DNA of 64,000 nucleotides, from contig BDIU01000109.1 in the NCBI GenBank assembly GCA_002118135.1, positions 33,860 through 97,859 of the forward strand, in the 5' to 3' direction. The DNA is from Trebouxia sp. TZW2008 (lineage: Eukaryota; Chlorophyta; Trebouxiophyceae; Trebouxiales; Trebouxiaceae). The stretch's first letter is position 1, and every line of letters begins with the position of its first letter. Shown here piece after piece: positions 12,501 to 22,247 of this stretch. Under the pieces are notes generated by a model, which worked only from the letters and a program-made list of their open reading frames with translations, was not told where the DNA came from and did no database searches. The position numbers and the translations under genes are program-made.

Positions 12501-13750
12501 TCATGGGCATGTCTGTGAATTCACCAGCGCATGCTTGCATTTATGCTTATGCAGCAAAAGCATGTTCATGTCAATGGGAGTGTCTGTCGATTTGCCAGAG
12601 CATGCTTGCATTGTGCTTGTGAAGCAGAGCATGTTCAGCGGCTTGTCGACAGCTCTTGCACAGCCTTACTCACTTTGCAGCTGAAACAGCCACAAACCAA
12701 GAAGACTTTGCAGGTGATATGCCAGGGCTGTAACAGTGACGCATGCACCATGCCATGCACACTTGACTAGGCCCTGACTTGACAGAGAATCAATGCTCGT
12801 CTTGGCAATGGCAGTGATGGCAATGATCGCATCAGTGCTAGTTATGAATGTGATGAACAGAAAACACAGTGCCAGGATTCAATAACAATGCACAAAACAG
12901 CAACTGGTGAGAGTTTGTTGAATCTGGCTATTGAAGAGGGTAGTTTGCAAGTCACAGAGATGATACTTGTCTGCATACGCAGGCCTGAACTGTACTGTAA
13001 TTTGTTGTGACATTCAGTATGACCACCAAAAAGTGATTGCATACCATCAGAATTTCTTATGGCATGTCAAAGCTGGGGTGATACACAGATTGATTGTCTC
13101 TGTGCATGCTTACATTAGGCCAGGCACCTTTCTTGTTGAAAACAGACTGCTGAGTAAAGTAGCTCTGTGAGCTGCAGAGTCATGCATGCTGCCATGGTGT
13201 GCTTGATGAATGCATTAGCAGCGATACATTGTCTCATCCTACAGAGGATCTGCATGCTGGCAAGGTACGAAGAAGGAGTGCCAAGAGAACAATACCTTGG
13301 TCAAAAAGTTCATCCTTTAGAGGATCAGGCATCATACGCGCGATGTCATTCATGTAATCTGACTCACTGCTGCTGGAACGGCTGCCAGAACCAACATTCA
13401 GAGTCTCACCAAAGTCATCATCATCCTATAAGCAGGCAGATGTACAACCTTCGTGATGCCCAGGTGTTTGTTGGGTTCAATGCAGAAGCCATAAGACAGA
13501 AGACAGCAGCATACGTCTATGGTGGAGCTCCTCCGCTTTGCGCGAGGGATGAAGGAAGACGCCCGTTGTGTGGATCTGTGAGAAATGCAAGACCTGCAAA
13601 TAAGCAATCGTGTTGCTTCTGGCGCACCCCAAGTGGCGGTGAACAAGCCAAGTACCTGCTAGTGGATGCCACCAGCTTCTGCTGCCGCTCTCGCCGGGCG
13701 GCAAAGCTGCAACTTGCACTGCAAGTAGCGTTGATGCATGCAGACAGCAT
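3277..13750 (-). CDS. Unrecognised acidic C-terminal protein, possibly plastid-targeted
   Basis: Nine exons are phase-consistent: 13296-13425, 11354-11557, 10590-10681, 8574-8713, 7793-7892, 7072-7170, 6291-6401, 4511-4816 and 3277-3834 (TGA), together 579 aa. A first exon is less certain: an ATG at 13750 followed by a Ser/Ala/Arg-rich, acid-poor leader like a chloroplast transit peptide, ending near 13628. Landmarks in order are an acidic/serine-rich start (DDDDFGETLNVGSGSRSSSS), DWDMERDLAS, WTDWEKKFRHYIEEREF, a charged helix ending LPKSHRERILKKA, and a 102-aa exon with LGYIAEQQEQGKLPPNP. The last exon is strongly acidic and carries two copies of a block built around EEYSEGEAFxPEWE and KASEGPDGP. 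No enzyme motif is visible and I do not recognise the family. Several exons have decayed partial copies in flanking introns. It shares a 270-bp promoter gap with the next gene. Confidence 0.75.
3870..3962. repeat. GCACG/GCACA/GCGCA pentanucleotide microsatellite
   Basis: Tandem 5-base units GCACA, GCACG and GCGCA lie in the intron just upstream of the last exon of the acidic-protein gene. It is one of the few CpG-rich stretches inside an intron. Confidence 0.9.
4845..5300 (-). repeat. Tandem copies of an acceptor side (exon 4511-4816)
   Basis: About seven degenerate copies, roughly 50-70 bases each, repeat the junction of exon 4511-4816: an acceptor like ctgcattcag or atgcag followed by the exon start (minus strand GAACAAGCATCACTAAGAG). 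All lie upstream of the real exon in the transcript. None continues into the full exon. Confidence 0.75.
6045..6240 (-). repeat. Two copies of a donor side (exon 6291-6401)
   Basis: Two decayed copies of the exon 3' end (encoding LPKSHRERILKKA) plus the GT donor and intron start follow the real exon. One is at about 6160-6240 and one at about 6050-6110. Confidence 0.75.
7300..7450 (+). mobile_element. Non-LTR retrotransposon 3' end, family 1, with GAAT-type tail
   Basis: It matches the copies at 43970 and 45215 (TGGTTTAGG, CAGAGACAGT, TGCTGAGCCTG blocks) and ends in GAATGAATG repeats. It has extra bases containing TTTAGGGTTTAGG. It lies in an intron of the acidic-protein gene. Confidence 0.55.
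7925..7957. other. Assembly gap (33 N)
   Basis: A run of N sits beside a GAGT-type tandem repeat, in the intron upstream of exon 7793-7892. The true gap size is unknown. Confidence 0.99.
7958..8325. repeat. GAGT/GAGC tetranucleotide repeat and G-rich tract
   Basis: Degenerate GAGT/GAGC units (7975-8190) are followed by a G-run-rich tract (8198-8325) with many runs of three or more G on the plus strand, able in principle to form G-quadruplexes. It is intronic to the minus-strand gene, so the transcript is C-rich here. Confidence 0.75.
8400..9310 (-). repeat. Duplicated edges of exon 8574-8713
   Basis: Copies of the exon's 5' part (encoding GLAGNDYAQVNAQATLAAF) with a preceding acceptor lie upstream at about 8770-8850, 9090-9170 and 9220-9310. 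One copy of its 3' end lies downstream at about 8405-8480. Only 8574-8713 has both ends in frame with its neighbours. Confidence 0.75.
9445..9670 (+). mobile_element. Non-LTR retrotransposon 3' end, family 2, with trinucleotide tail
   Basis: The block GATAGGACTTGTGCCACACA and the following CAGTATATGCTGGAA are shared with the copy at 24900. A long tail of TTG, CTG and ATT/ATG triplets follows (to about 9670). Confidence 0.6.
10700..11010 (-). repeat. Acceptor-side copies of exon 10590-10681
   Basis: About three copies of roughly 100 bases repeat the acceptor (ctgtgcag type) and the exon start. The copy ending near 10965 is the best preserved. They lie upstream of the real exon. Confidence 0.65.
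11690..11770 (-). repeat. Upstream copy of the 5' part of exon 11354-11557
   Basis: On the minus strand it encodes SDQVDWDMERDLASRE, nearly the same as the start of the real exon (SDQFDWDMERDLASRG), after an AG. It loses the match within about 60 bases. Confidence 0.8.
12140..12640. repeat. Intronic minisatellite, about 70-base unit
   Basis: About seven or eight units with the pattern CATGCTTGCATTGTGC, then ATGCAGCAAAAGCATG, then GTCTGTCAA. It lies in the intron between exons 13296-13425 and 11354-11557. I found no match to a neighbouring exon edge. Confidence 0.8.
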
Positions 13751-14020
13751 CGCGATAAAGTTTCCTTCTCACAAACGTCAGCAACTGATCAACATGCTCG
13801 ACAGCGCACCTGTAACGCCTGCAACTCGCAGTTGGTCTCGGAGCGAAAGGATGAGTTGTGTGCTACTGCCTCGCGCCAGATCCCACCAACCGCTGTTTCC
13901 TCGTGTCGACGTGCGCAGTACCTGCGTGGTAAGACGAAGTGCTCGTGCTTGCGGCGCAGTGGCTCGGCACCACCTCCTCGACAGTGTAAAGTGCAGTCCT
14001 TCTTGGAAAACAAAGCAAGT
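13751..14020. promoter_or_regulatory. Probable bidirectional promoter
   Basis: It separates the likely start codons of two diverging genes. CpG is frequent here, unlike in the flanking introns. No TATA box is obvious. The left start (13750) is tentative. Confidence 0.45.
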
Positions 14021-17000
14021 ATGGACCGTCTTCTACGATTTGCGTGCACACTTGCCATAATGTTACAGTCAACACAGTTCGCTAGATCGACGCGATCAGA
14101 CGACATGCCGCGCTTGGTACTTGCGTCAGACGCTGATCACGAGGTGACCACCCTCGTCAACACTCCGACCCACGAAGCAGTTGGCGCAGCCGATGGCCAG
14201 ATGATCAGATGGGGCCTCGGATCACAATTCCAGTTCGCTGAACTCGCAGGTTCGGGTTTTTGCTCGGTTTTTTCCGTGAAGGCCAGTTCTGCAAGACGAA
14301 CCCTCGACGTCAGCTCACACATGCCCAGAACCACTTGCTTCTGACAGTCTCCTCATTGCGCAGATACAGCAACAGACCTGCAAGAAGCACTGGACTCACT
14401 GCATGACTACTCAGCTGTTGTGGTGGTTCTACCAGGCCTCAGCCCACCCAACAGGTGTCTCCTTGCGGCAGCTTTGCACTCAGCAGTGCACTCACGGCAT
14501 GCTGCAGCATCTTGCCCGCATCTGTGCCGAGTGATCAGCTGCTCTGAAGTCTTTGTCACGCTCAAATTGATCTGAAAATGAGGCCATGGAGCAGCAGCAT
14601 CTTGCCCACACCTGTGCTGAGTGGGCAGCTGCTCTAAAGTCTTTGCCACGCTCAAATTGATCTGAAAGTGAGGCCATGGAGCAGCCATTGCTGGACAGAT
14701 TGACACACATTTTCATCACCAGTGTCAAAGCACTGTAGCCCACTGCACAATATCTATGGTCGAGATCTATGCTGTGACTGTCCGACCCTATCTAGCCTCA
14801 ATGCTGTCACTTCTCAAGACAGTGGTAGAGTTTGAATGGTTTTGAAAATGTGAGCTTGGTTAGCGGAGACATTTTTGAACGTTGAGCATTCAATACAGGA
14901 AGAACGCCACAGAAAGTGCTTTGATCTTATGCGTACTGGCATGAGCATGTCTGGGAAGCGACGGCATAATCACAACCTTACTGTGATGCAGACCTTCAAA
15001 TGAGACCAGGCCTCAGTTTCTGACGCTGCTGAATGGCAATCACACAGAGCAGTTGGCCACACTGCTGCCAATCGGAGCAATCAACACAGCTGCAGCATCA
15101 GCGTCAAGACTTTTTGGCAGATCTCTGTACCCTTTCAGGTACAGTGACTTCCCTTTGAAAAAGACTGCAGTGATTAGGAATTTGTCTTGATCATGGATTG
15201 CTCTAGTTGAGAGATGCCCATTGCAGTCAGAATACAGGGACTGTTTCTTGATTGCATTGTCCTTACAATAAGTGTCCTTACAGTGAGAACTTGCTGTACT
15301 TTGAGGGAACCAATTAGTCTTGCAAACTTTGCCTCTGCCTGAATCCCTTGTCATGATAGCATTACCTCTTGCACTGTCCATGATACAAGCTAGGTCTAAG
15401 TGCCGCCTGCTTTTGTGCATGCAGCCTGCAATGTGCGCATCACAGCATGGCTTTCTTTTTGTGCATTGGCACAACATGGCATTCATGACAGCAAGACAGC
15501 ATAAAGAATGCCATGCTGTGTGAATGCATGATGATGACACCATGCTGTGATGCGCATGTGTCAGGCTGCATTCACACAAGGTCCCAACTGTCAGACACAT
15601 ATGCAGTAAACTCTCCTTGTAAGGACATTTGATATAAGGACAATCTTGATGCAAGGACAACGCCATTGGTAACCAATCACCGCTTTCCGACTGCAGTGAT
15701 CCCTCTGAGTAAGGACTATTAGATGTAAGGACACATTTCTTGGTAAACAAAGCAGTCGTTACAAAGAGAGTCTCCTGTAACAGGTATGCTGTACCCTCAT
15801 GCATTCACATAGCAGTTCAAGCCTCAGACATACATTGGTAGCAGTGCTAGGTCATCATACATCCATGAAACATGACAAGCCCCCGACACATACAACAGCG
15901 ATGGTACATCCTTGTGCGGTCACACGCTGTGACAGGTTCCAGAGATACACAGCAAAGCAAGGCTTTCTTGGTGTGCATGCATACAACTTCTGAAGTGTGC
16001 ACAGCAGGGCACTAACACTTTGCTAGAACAATGCTTAGTTTTCCTCTTTTCTTTTCTTTTCTTTTCTTTTTCTTTCTTTTCTTTTCAAGGCTTAGGGCTT
16101 GTGCTGCAGAGGGATGTGTAGTGGCATACCTGCTACAGAGAGCGCCACCTTTCAGAAGGTTTTGAACTTGATACCATTACTGCGTGTATTACTACCGTAC
16201 TCCCCAGCATACAATGGCACAGGATAACAGCCCTGCATTGCTTGTGATCATACAGTTGAATCCTGTTGCTGTGGCACATCTGCAGAGCCGTGACAATCTT
16301 CATGCACATGTCATGCCAAAGACTGACAATAGTGGCTTTGTCAAGCGTTCAACTAACAGCTCTGAACTATACAGGTTGCTGTGCTGTAACGCGCTGGCAG
16401 CGTGTGGCAGGCACATGCAATGCTCAGCTTAGAGTCGTACTGTCGTTCCAAATTCTACCTTAGGCCATTGATGCAGGCCTGATGTTATGCTTGCAGGCTG
16501 CAAGTGGTGAAAATTGACAAAGCCCCTCACCATGGTCCCTGGGTGGTGTACCATGTCTCATCTGGTTGTCTACTGCTTCACAATTTTGCAGGCTGCAGAT
16601 TGTGAGATCTGACAATGCCCCTGACCATGGTCCTTGGGTTGTGTGCAATTGTGCATCTGGCACTGTATACTGCTTCACCGTCATGATATGGCCGCATGCA
16701 ATGATCTATGCGCAGGCTGTTTGTGATCCCAGCTTGTACCTTGGTCAATCAACGCAGGCCTGACGCAATGCTTGCAGGCTACAAGTGATGAAATTTGACA
16801 GAGCCCCTGACCATGGTGCTTGGGTTATGTGCAATTGTCCATCTGGCACCGTGGACTGCTTCACCGTCATATGATGGCTGCATGCAATGACCCAAGTGCA
16901 GGCTGTTTGTGATCCCAGCTTGTACCTTGGTCAATCAACGCAGGCCTGACGCAATGCTTGCAGGCTACAAGTGATGAAATTTGACAGAGCCCCTGACCAC

Positions 17001-19800
17001 GGTGCTTGGGTTATGTGCAATTGTCCATCTGGCACCGTAGACTGCTTCATCGTCATGATATGGCCGCATGCAATGATCCATGCGCAGGCTGTTTGTGATC
17101 CCAGCTTGTAACTTGGTCAATCAACGCAGGCCTGACGCAATGCTTGCAGGCTGCAAGTGGTGAACTTTGACAAGACCTCTGGTCATGGTCCATGGGTGGC
17201 ATATAATGTTTTCTCTGGCACTGTATACTGTTTCCACATCATAATATGGCTGCGTGCATGAAGCACATGCAGGCTCTTTGGTTTTGCACCTTGTTCAACT
17301 AGTGCAGGCCTGATGCAGTTCCTGCAGGCTGCAAGTGATGGCATTTGACAAGGCCTCTGACCATGGTCCCTGGGTTGCGTATCATGTCCCAGCTTGCACG
17401 GTACACTGCTTCGGCATCAGGTCATGACTGCATTTGCAATGACCCACATACAGGCTGTCTGGCTAATGCAGGTCTGATGCAATGCTTGCAGGCTGCAAGT
17501 GGTGACCTTTGACAAAACCCCTGACCATGGTCCTTGGGTGGTGTATCATGTTCCATCTGGCACTGTATGCCTGGACAAAAGGTCAGTTGGCTCACAATAG
17601 GACACGCATATCATGAATACATAGATGTCTCCTTTCCTAGTTTGGAGCAAAGGGATAGATCATGCCTCTGTACGTTACATGTATTGCTTGGAACCTTACA
17701 GTCCTTGTATCACTGAATGTCTGGACAAAGGGTCAGTCCACTCACGGTATTACATCTCCATCAATGCTTTTACAGCTGTTTGCAAGAGCATTACGAAGAT
17801 GTAGTACCGTGCCACCTCACACTGAGTCGCTGCTCCACTGTTGCCCTGCATCAATGCTGTTTCTTTGAAGAGAAACATGTTTGACATGCAGTATCTTGGA
17901 CAAGATGCAAGAACTGCCATCCAGCTTGGCTACCAACATAGAAGCCTTTGCTAGCCAGCTTTTCAAACATCTTCCAACAGTGCCATTGGCTAACGACCAA
18001 CAGGTGCATCTCCATGGCTTGTTAGAACACTGACAACAACAATGATGATACTAATCTTCAATTCCTCGCACATCTTCTTAAAGCACTGTTTGCCTTTGGT
18101 CAAAGTGTATGAACCATACACTCTGCTGATAATACAGGTCATCGCATTTGCATTGCACACTCTGCTGTGGAACAGATGATGAAAGGCTGGTTGCGTTGCA
18201 TGCTTGGCAGAAGCAGCCGTGAGTTTCTGCTTGACTCCTGCCAAGGTTTACATGACTTTGCTGTTGGGTGCTTGAGGCAGTAAAAAATCCACTATTTGTA
18301 TAAGTGTCTTGTGTGCAGCAGGCTGAACATGTTGCTTACATGGCAGAAACATTCAGCATAGCTGCTGCTGCAGCTGCAAGCCTTGCACTGGCCAGTCAGA
18401 CCCCCCTTTGGTACTGCATAGGCTGCCCCATAGTACTGGGAACGCTATTTCAGTTTTGCTTTGGGAGCTAGTGTATCAATGTCTTGTATGCTGCAGGCTG
18501 GAGAGATTGCACACTTAGCAGAAGATTTCAACACAGTCGCTGCTGCAGCTGCAAGCCTTGCGCTTGCCAGTCAGATCCCCCTTACGTCCTGTATAGGCTG
18601 CCCATCAGTACTAGGAATGCTGATTCCCTTGCCTTAAATTTTGATTTGTGAGCTATTGTATAGTTGTTTTGAATGCTGCAGGCTGGGAATATTGGTTGCT
18701 TGGCAGAAGCATTCAGCACAATTGCTGCTGCAGCCACATGCACTTGCACTTGCCAATCAGGGTCCAATTCGGTTCTACATAGGCTGCCCATTGTCATTGG
18801 TGAAGCTCGTGATAGAAGCAATCTCTTTTGTGCTGCAGGCTGGTAACGTTGCTTACTTGGCAGAAGCTTTCAGCACAGCTGCTGCTGCAGCTGCAAGTCT
18901 TGCGCTTGCCAGTCAGATTCCCCTTTGGTTCTGCATCGGCTGCCCAATAGTACTGGGAATGCTGCTCCCATTTGCCTTCAATTTTGGTTTGGGAGCCATT
19001 GCTGATGAACTATGCACATACTACAGTCTTCCTGCTGATGAATGCACACAACTCTGGTAAGCTCTGCGCCTTCTGCATTTTAACCTTGGCCGGAAATGCT
19101 GTCAGACTACCTAACCTTTTTCTGAAGCCTTTCTCTGAAGTTTAGGCAAACATGAGCAAAAGAAAATTTTCTAGATGCAATATGCCTCTTTTGCATCTGA
19201 ATGGCCAGTTGTGTTGCATCTAATAAGTACAGATGTAACAACTGTGCAGCATCTTGTGGTTTGGCTTTGCAGCAATCAGCAATGCAATGTTGAGTGGTAA
19301 CTGCCACATTCATGCGTGAGAATGCTGGTACGTTGTTGACAGAGGCATATTCTGTTGATGCAGGTACAGCGTTTTTGCTTCGGCAATGATTCTGTCGTTT
19401 GCATCAGTTATCCCAATCGTCAGCATCTGCAAATTAGCGCAATGCGCAAAGCTTGCCAGTGAGCATGCCTCTTATCTTGCCCCCTAGAGTTTTTGTGACA
19501 TATTTTTTGCCTGTTGATGCAGGTTCAGCGCCTTAGCTTTGGCGAAAATTCTATCGTTTGCGTCAGTCATTCCAGTCATCAGCATCTGTAGACTAGCATA
19601 ATTTGCAAAGCATTTGCAGTATGCATGCCTTGCTTTCTAGCCACTGCACTTTTTGTGACATAGTCATCCTCTGGTGATGCAGGTACAGCGCCTTTGCTCT
19701 GGCAATGATCCTGTCCTTTGCATCAGTCATCCCCATCGTCAGCATCTGCAAACTGGCGCAATGCGCAAAGCATTCCAGCCCCAGTCCAAGCTTGTCATAA
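14021..19800 (+). CDS. Unrecognised secretory-pathway membrane protein with duplicated exons
   Basis: A phase-consistent chain of exons is 14021-14249, 14364-14454, 17492-17581, 17892-18003, 18839-19056 and 19683-19800 (TAA), 285 aa. It starts with a signal-like peptide (MDRLLRFACTLAIMLQ), followed by a luminal part with HDYSAVVVVLPGLSPPNR, FDKTPDHGPWVVYHVPSGTV and ILDKMQELPSSLATNIEAFA. Two hydrophobic stretches follow (IPLWFCIGCPIVLGMLLPF and SAFALAMILSFASVIPI). Type I or hairpin topology is inferred. I do not recognise the family. The 3' end is uncertain: a donor (ATC|GTCAGC) inside the last exon could instead lead to exons at 20118-21290. Three exons are each preceded by two to six decayed copies. 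Intron 2 holds two MITEs and simple repeats. Confidence 0.6.
14507..14686. repeat. Two tandem 89-base units
   Basis: Two near-identical units (CATCTTGCCC ... GAGGCCATGGAGCAGC) lie in intron 2 of the membrane-protein gene. No open frame runs through them. Confidence 0.85.
15142..15296. mobile_element. Pogo-like MITE, copy 1
   Basis: A 155-base element with inverted ends (CAGTGACTTCCCTTTG and, reversed, CAGCAAGTTCTCACTG). It is flanked by TA on both sides and contains the family word TGTAAGGACA. It is non-coding. Confidence 0.65.
15604..15777. mobile_element. Pogo-like MITE, copy 2
   Basis: A 174-base element with well-matched inverted ends (CAGTAAACTCTCCTTGTAAG and, reversed, CAGGAGACTCTCTTTGTAAC). 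TA follows the right end. It has several TAAGGACA words and no coding capacity. Confidence 0.75.
16031..16087. repeat. CTTTT pentanucleotide repeat
   Basis: CTTTT units with minor interruptions lie in intron 2 of the membrane-protein gene. Confidence 0.9.
16491..17420 (+). repeat. Six upstream copies of exon 17492-17581
   Basis: Acceptor-plus-exon copies begin at about 16497, 16592, 16777, 16964, 17150 and 17327, mostly 165-187 bases apart, with the real exon at 17492. Each keeps a TTGCAG-type (or CTGCAG) acceptor and most of the coding pattern around DHGPWVV. They differ in places and lack the real donor (AAAAG|GTCAGT). A donor-side copy follows the exon at about 17712-17745. Confidence 0.85.
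18310..18830 (+). repeat. Three upstream copies of exon 18839-19056
   Basis: Copies start near 18322, 18497 and 18682 and cover the acceptor and the first 110-150 bases of the exon (AEAFSTAAAAAASLALASQ region). They then decay, each lacking the 3' half and donor. Confidence 0.85.
19330..19660 (+). repeat. Two upstream copies of exon 19683-19800
   Basis: Units of about 160 bases start at 19364 and 19523 and contain GATGCAG acceptors and the SFASVIPI coding block. Which of the three copies is used is not certain. Confidence 0.75.
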
Positions 19801-20117
19801 CATCAAAGACTGATTTCTTCCAACACTGTCTCCCAAGCAGTCTGAGCCTGTCATGACACTAGAGGCAGGCACTTCCAACAGCAAGCTACAACTGTATGTC
19901 CATGCAAGCAGTTCAAGGTTTTACTCACTCCTGTCAAGAGCCCTGTTGCCATTGCAAGCCTGTCAATTCACCTCAGACAGGGTTTTCACAGCAGTCCTGG
20001 AGCATTGCCACTCAAGCAGTTGTCACGTTTGAGGCAGGCATTCTAGGAACAGAAAATCAAAACGTTTCAGCTGTTAGGCATATTGGCATGTTCTCATGGC
20101 ATGAACAGGCAGCCTGA

Positions 20118-21290
20118 ATTTGCATCAGGGAGCAATTTGGGCAGACATTGCCTTCAGAGCTGCACTTTCGAGCCGCACAGCAGGCGTCCAAAAGGGGCCA
20201 GACCGAGTACATCAGAAAAGCTGTCAGGCGTCGTACTACGTAGCAGAAACTCCTGTGAGAAAAGCAACATGGGAACAGACTGTACATGTGTATCATAGTG
20301 GCGGTCTCAGCAGTTGATACGAGTTGGCGCCAGCAGGCGCAAGCAAGCGGCTGCTTGTGTTGCGCAGTCATTTACTGTCATAGTGACCAGATATGTGGAT
20401 GATGCATTGCTTGGGATTTCTGCAGAGCGGGGCCTCTTGAGCCCATCAAAGAATTTGCTGCAACGTATCTGTACCAATATTATCCGTGTTGTACGTTTTT
20501 GGTGTAGCATGTGTGTACATTGTTTTCACCAAGTTCTTCTCCCTGAAAAACAGTAGGAGCACTGCACCTTGATGCGGTATGGCTTGCATGCTTTTCTAGC
20601 CTGAACTGCAACAACTTTTGACATCATTGTTGACAAGAGTGGTCGAAGGGAGAAGCAAGATACAGAACTCTGTCCAATTAGTACTGCACCAACTCTCCAT
20701 ATGCAAATGCACCAATGAGTCAAAGAGCTTTGAAATTTCACAGCATTTGCAGCAAGCGCTTTCATTTCTTGAAGCAGGCAGTCTGCTGTCATGCTACACC
20801 GTGCTAGTTTTGTTGATTGTGCTGTGGCCGACGCTGCAAAGCCTAAGGCAGATTGCCAGGTCAACACCCACAGCATGTCCAAGACAAGTAAATGGAGATG
20901 CAACTGCAGTCAGTAATTTGATGGGGCTTGCAAAGCCCTTTATTCTCCTCAGATGTCTACGCTGGCTCTCTACTTCAACTTGCTGCTCAGTTCCCTGCAG
21001 AACAAGCTGCCAAGCTGCAGACCTGCTCCTGTACATCGAAATCACTGACAAGAGTTCTGCTGCTGAGAATGCCCACAGCTGTTGGTGCCAGGAGAGCTAT
21101 GTTGCCGCTGCTGCCTAGCCAATCAGCAGCAATCTAGACCATTATCAACAGCAGCTGAGCCAATCCTGACAGGTTGTGCATCCTGTTTTGCTCATATTTG
21201 CAGGACTGCTCTCAGCAGCTGAGGCAGGCAGTGCTGTTCAGAGATGACAGCTGTGACATCCACTGCTTCCGCTACCGTGTGACAGCTTGA
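20118..21290 (+). other. Candidate extra exons of unclear ownership
   Basis: Possible plus-strand exons occur at about 20128-20300, 20370-20480, 20774-20887 (with a hydrophobic helix SLLSCYTVLVLLIVLW), 20955-21020 and 21205-21290. The last follows a tttgcag acceptor and ends RDDSCDIHCFRYRVTA then TGA at 21288-21290, with TGTAA 73 bases later. They could be the 3' end of the membrane-protein gene. Phases were not made to join convincingly, and other frames are also open. Confidence 0.3.
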
Positions 21291-21362
21291 ATTGCAGGTG
21301 TGCTTGTGCAAAAGGGATGTGCAGAGAACATGGCTTTGCTGCAGGTCTGTGGGGACTGGTTG

Positions 21363-21367
21363 TGTAA
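21363..21367 (+). terminator. TGTAA, possible poly(A) signal
   Basis: It lies 73 bases after the possible stop at 21288-21290, consistent with a plus-strand gene ending there. Confidence 0.35.
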
Positions 21368-21539
21368 TGGGCTCTGCAATCAGCTTGCTTAAAGCGGCCA
21401 CCCCTTTTGTTGCACAAGGTCAATGCGCTTCTGCAGTAATTCACGACCTGCAGCAGCAGTTTTGTCAGTCTGCATTGGAGTACCTGCTGTTACAGCTTGT
21501 GTGGCTGCTTAGACGTGGTGCATTGGCCACGATGTAGAG

Positions 21540-21730
21540 CGCACAAAAGAGGGGTTGACCTGCTACTGATCACTTCGATCAGAGTCAGACCTCGCCGGCA
21601 GGCGTCGCAGCGACCGCATAGAGCGGCTCTTGCACGACAGGGCTGCGCATCAGGCCTCAGCGCATGCTGCAGCACGGCTGCTGTCACTGTGCGGACGGTG
21701 CAGTGTCGTTTACGCTTCGCCAGCCCGCAA
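21540..21730. promoter_or_regulatory. CpG-rich island without an assigned gene
   Basis: There is a dense run of CpG (for example CGCCGGCAGGCGTCGCAGCG) between converging genes. Elsewhere in the window such sequence marks gene 5' ends. Overlapping short frames on both strands show no family motif. Confidence 0.35.
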
Positions 21731-21939
21731 CCTAGGGGTTTCTGCCACCCATAGCTGCTGCTTGTATTGTTCTGTTGGCAGCGTATTTATAGAATCAACA
21801 TTCCAAGTATTCATTGCCCATCAGCAGCTCAGTCTGATGGCCAAACAGCAGTATCTGCCTAACATGTTGCTCAGCATGGCCCCCCCTTGCCTACAAAAGC
21901 CCCTCCTCGCCCAGCCGCCCACACCAGCCCACCTGCCGA

Positions 21940-21996
21940 CACGAGCCCACCATGAAAGCCCACCATGAAAGCCCACTATGAAAGCCCACCATGGCC
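21940..21996. repeat. Short minisatellite (AAGCCCACCATG)
   Basis: Four tandem units of about 12-13 bases sit in the convergent intergenic region. The rest of 21730-22247 shows nothing I can name. Confidence 0.85.
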
Positions 21997-22247
21997 CACA
22001 AGAGCCAATGGACCACCAGCCTACCAGCGCTCAAAATCACCAAACCCCTGAGACAAGTTGCAGTGCTGGCACAATAGGGCAAGCAAAGGCATAGCTCAGG
22101 GGCATACATATAAACAAAGTATATTACTTATTATAAGAGGTGTCGACAGGAGGAGCAATACACAGGAAGCTTTCCAGTTTGTACTGCTTTCAGCACTGTT
22201 TGCAACAAGACAAGACATGCCTGTACTCTGGTCATGGTGTCAAGTAG

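Noticed and set aside
13167..14060. 297-codon plus-strand open frame
   Set aside because: It overlaps the antisense of the acidic-protein gene 5' exons and the start of the membrane-protein gene. It has no family motifs and no consistent codon pattern. The CpG-rich promoter region happens to be stop-poor.
15040..15804. 254-codon minus frame
   Set aside because: It crosses two non-coding MITEs and lies antisense in an intron; no motifs.
16491..17420. CRISPR array or protein-repeat domain
   Set aside because: Regular repeats have coding similarity and splice acceptors in a eukaryotic intron. There are no short uniform repeats with unique spacers and no cas genes. Separate exons for each copy would break the phase with the next exon.
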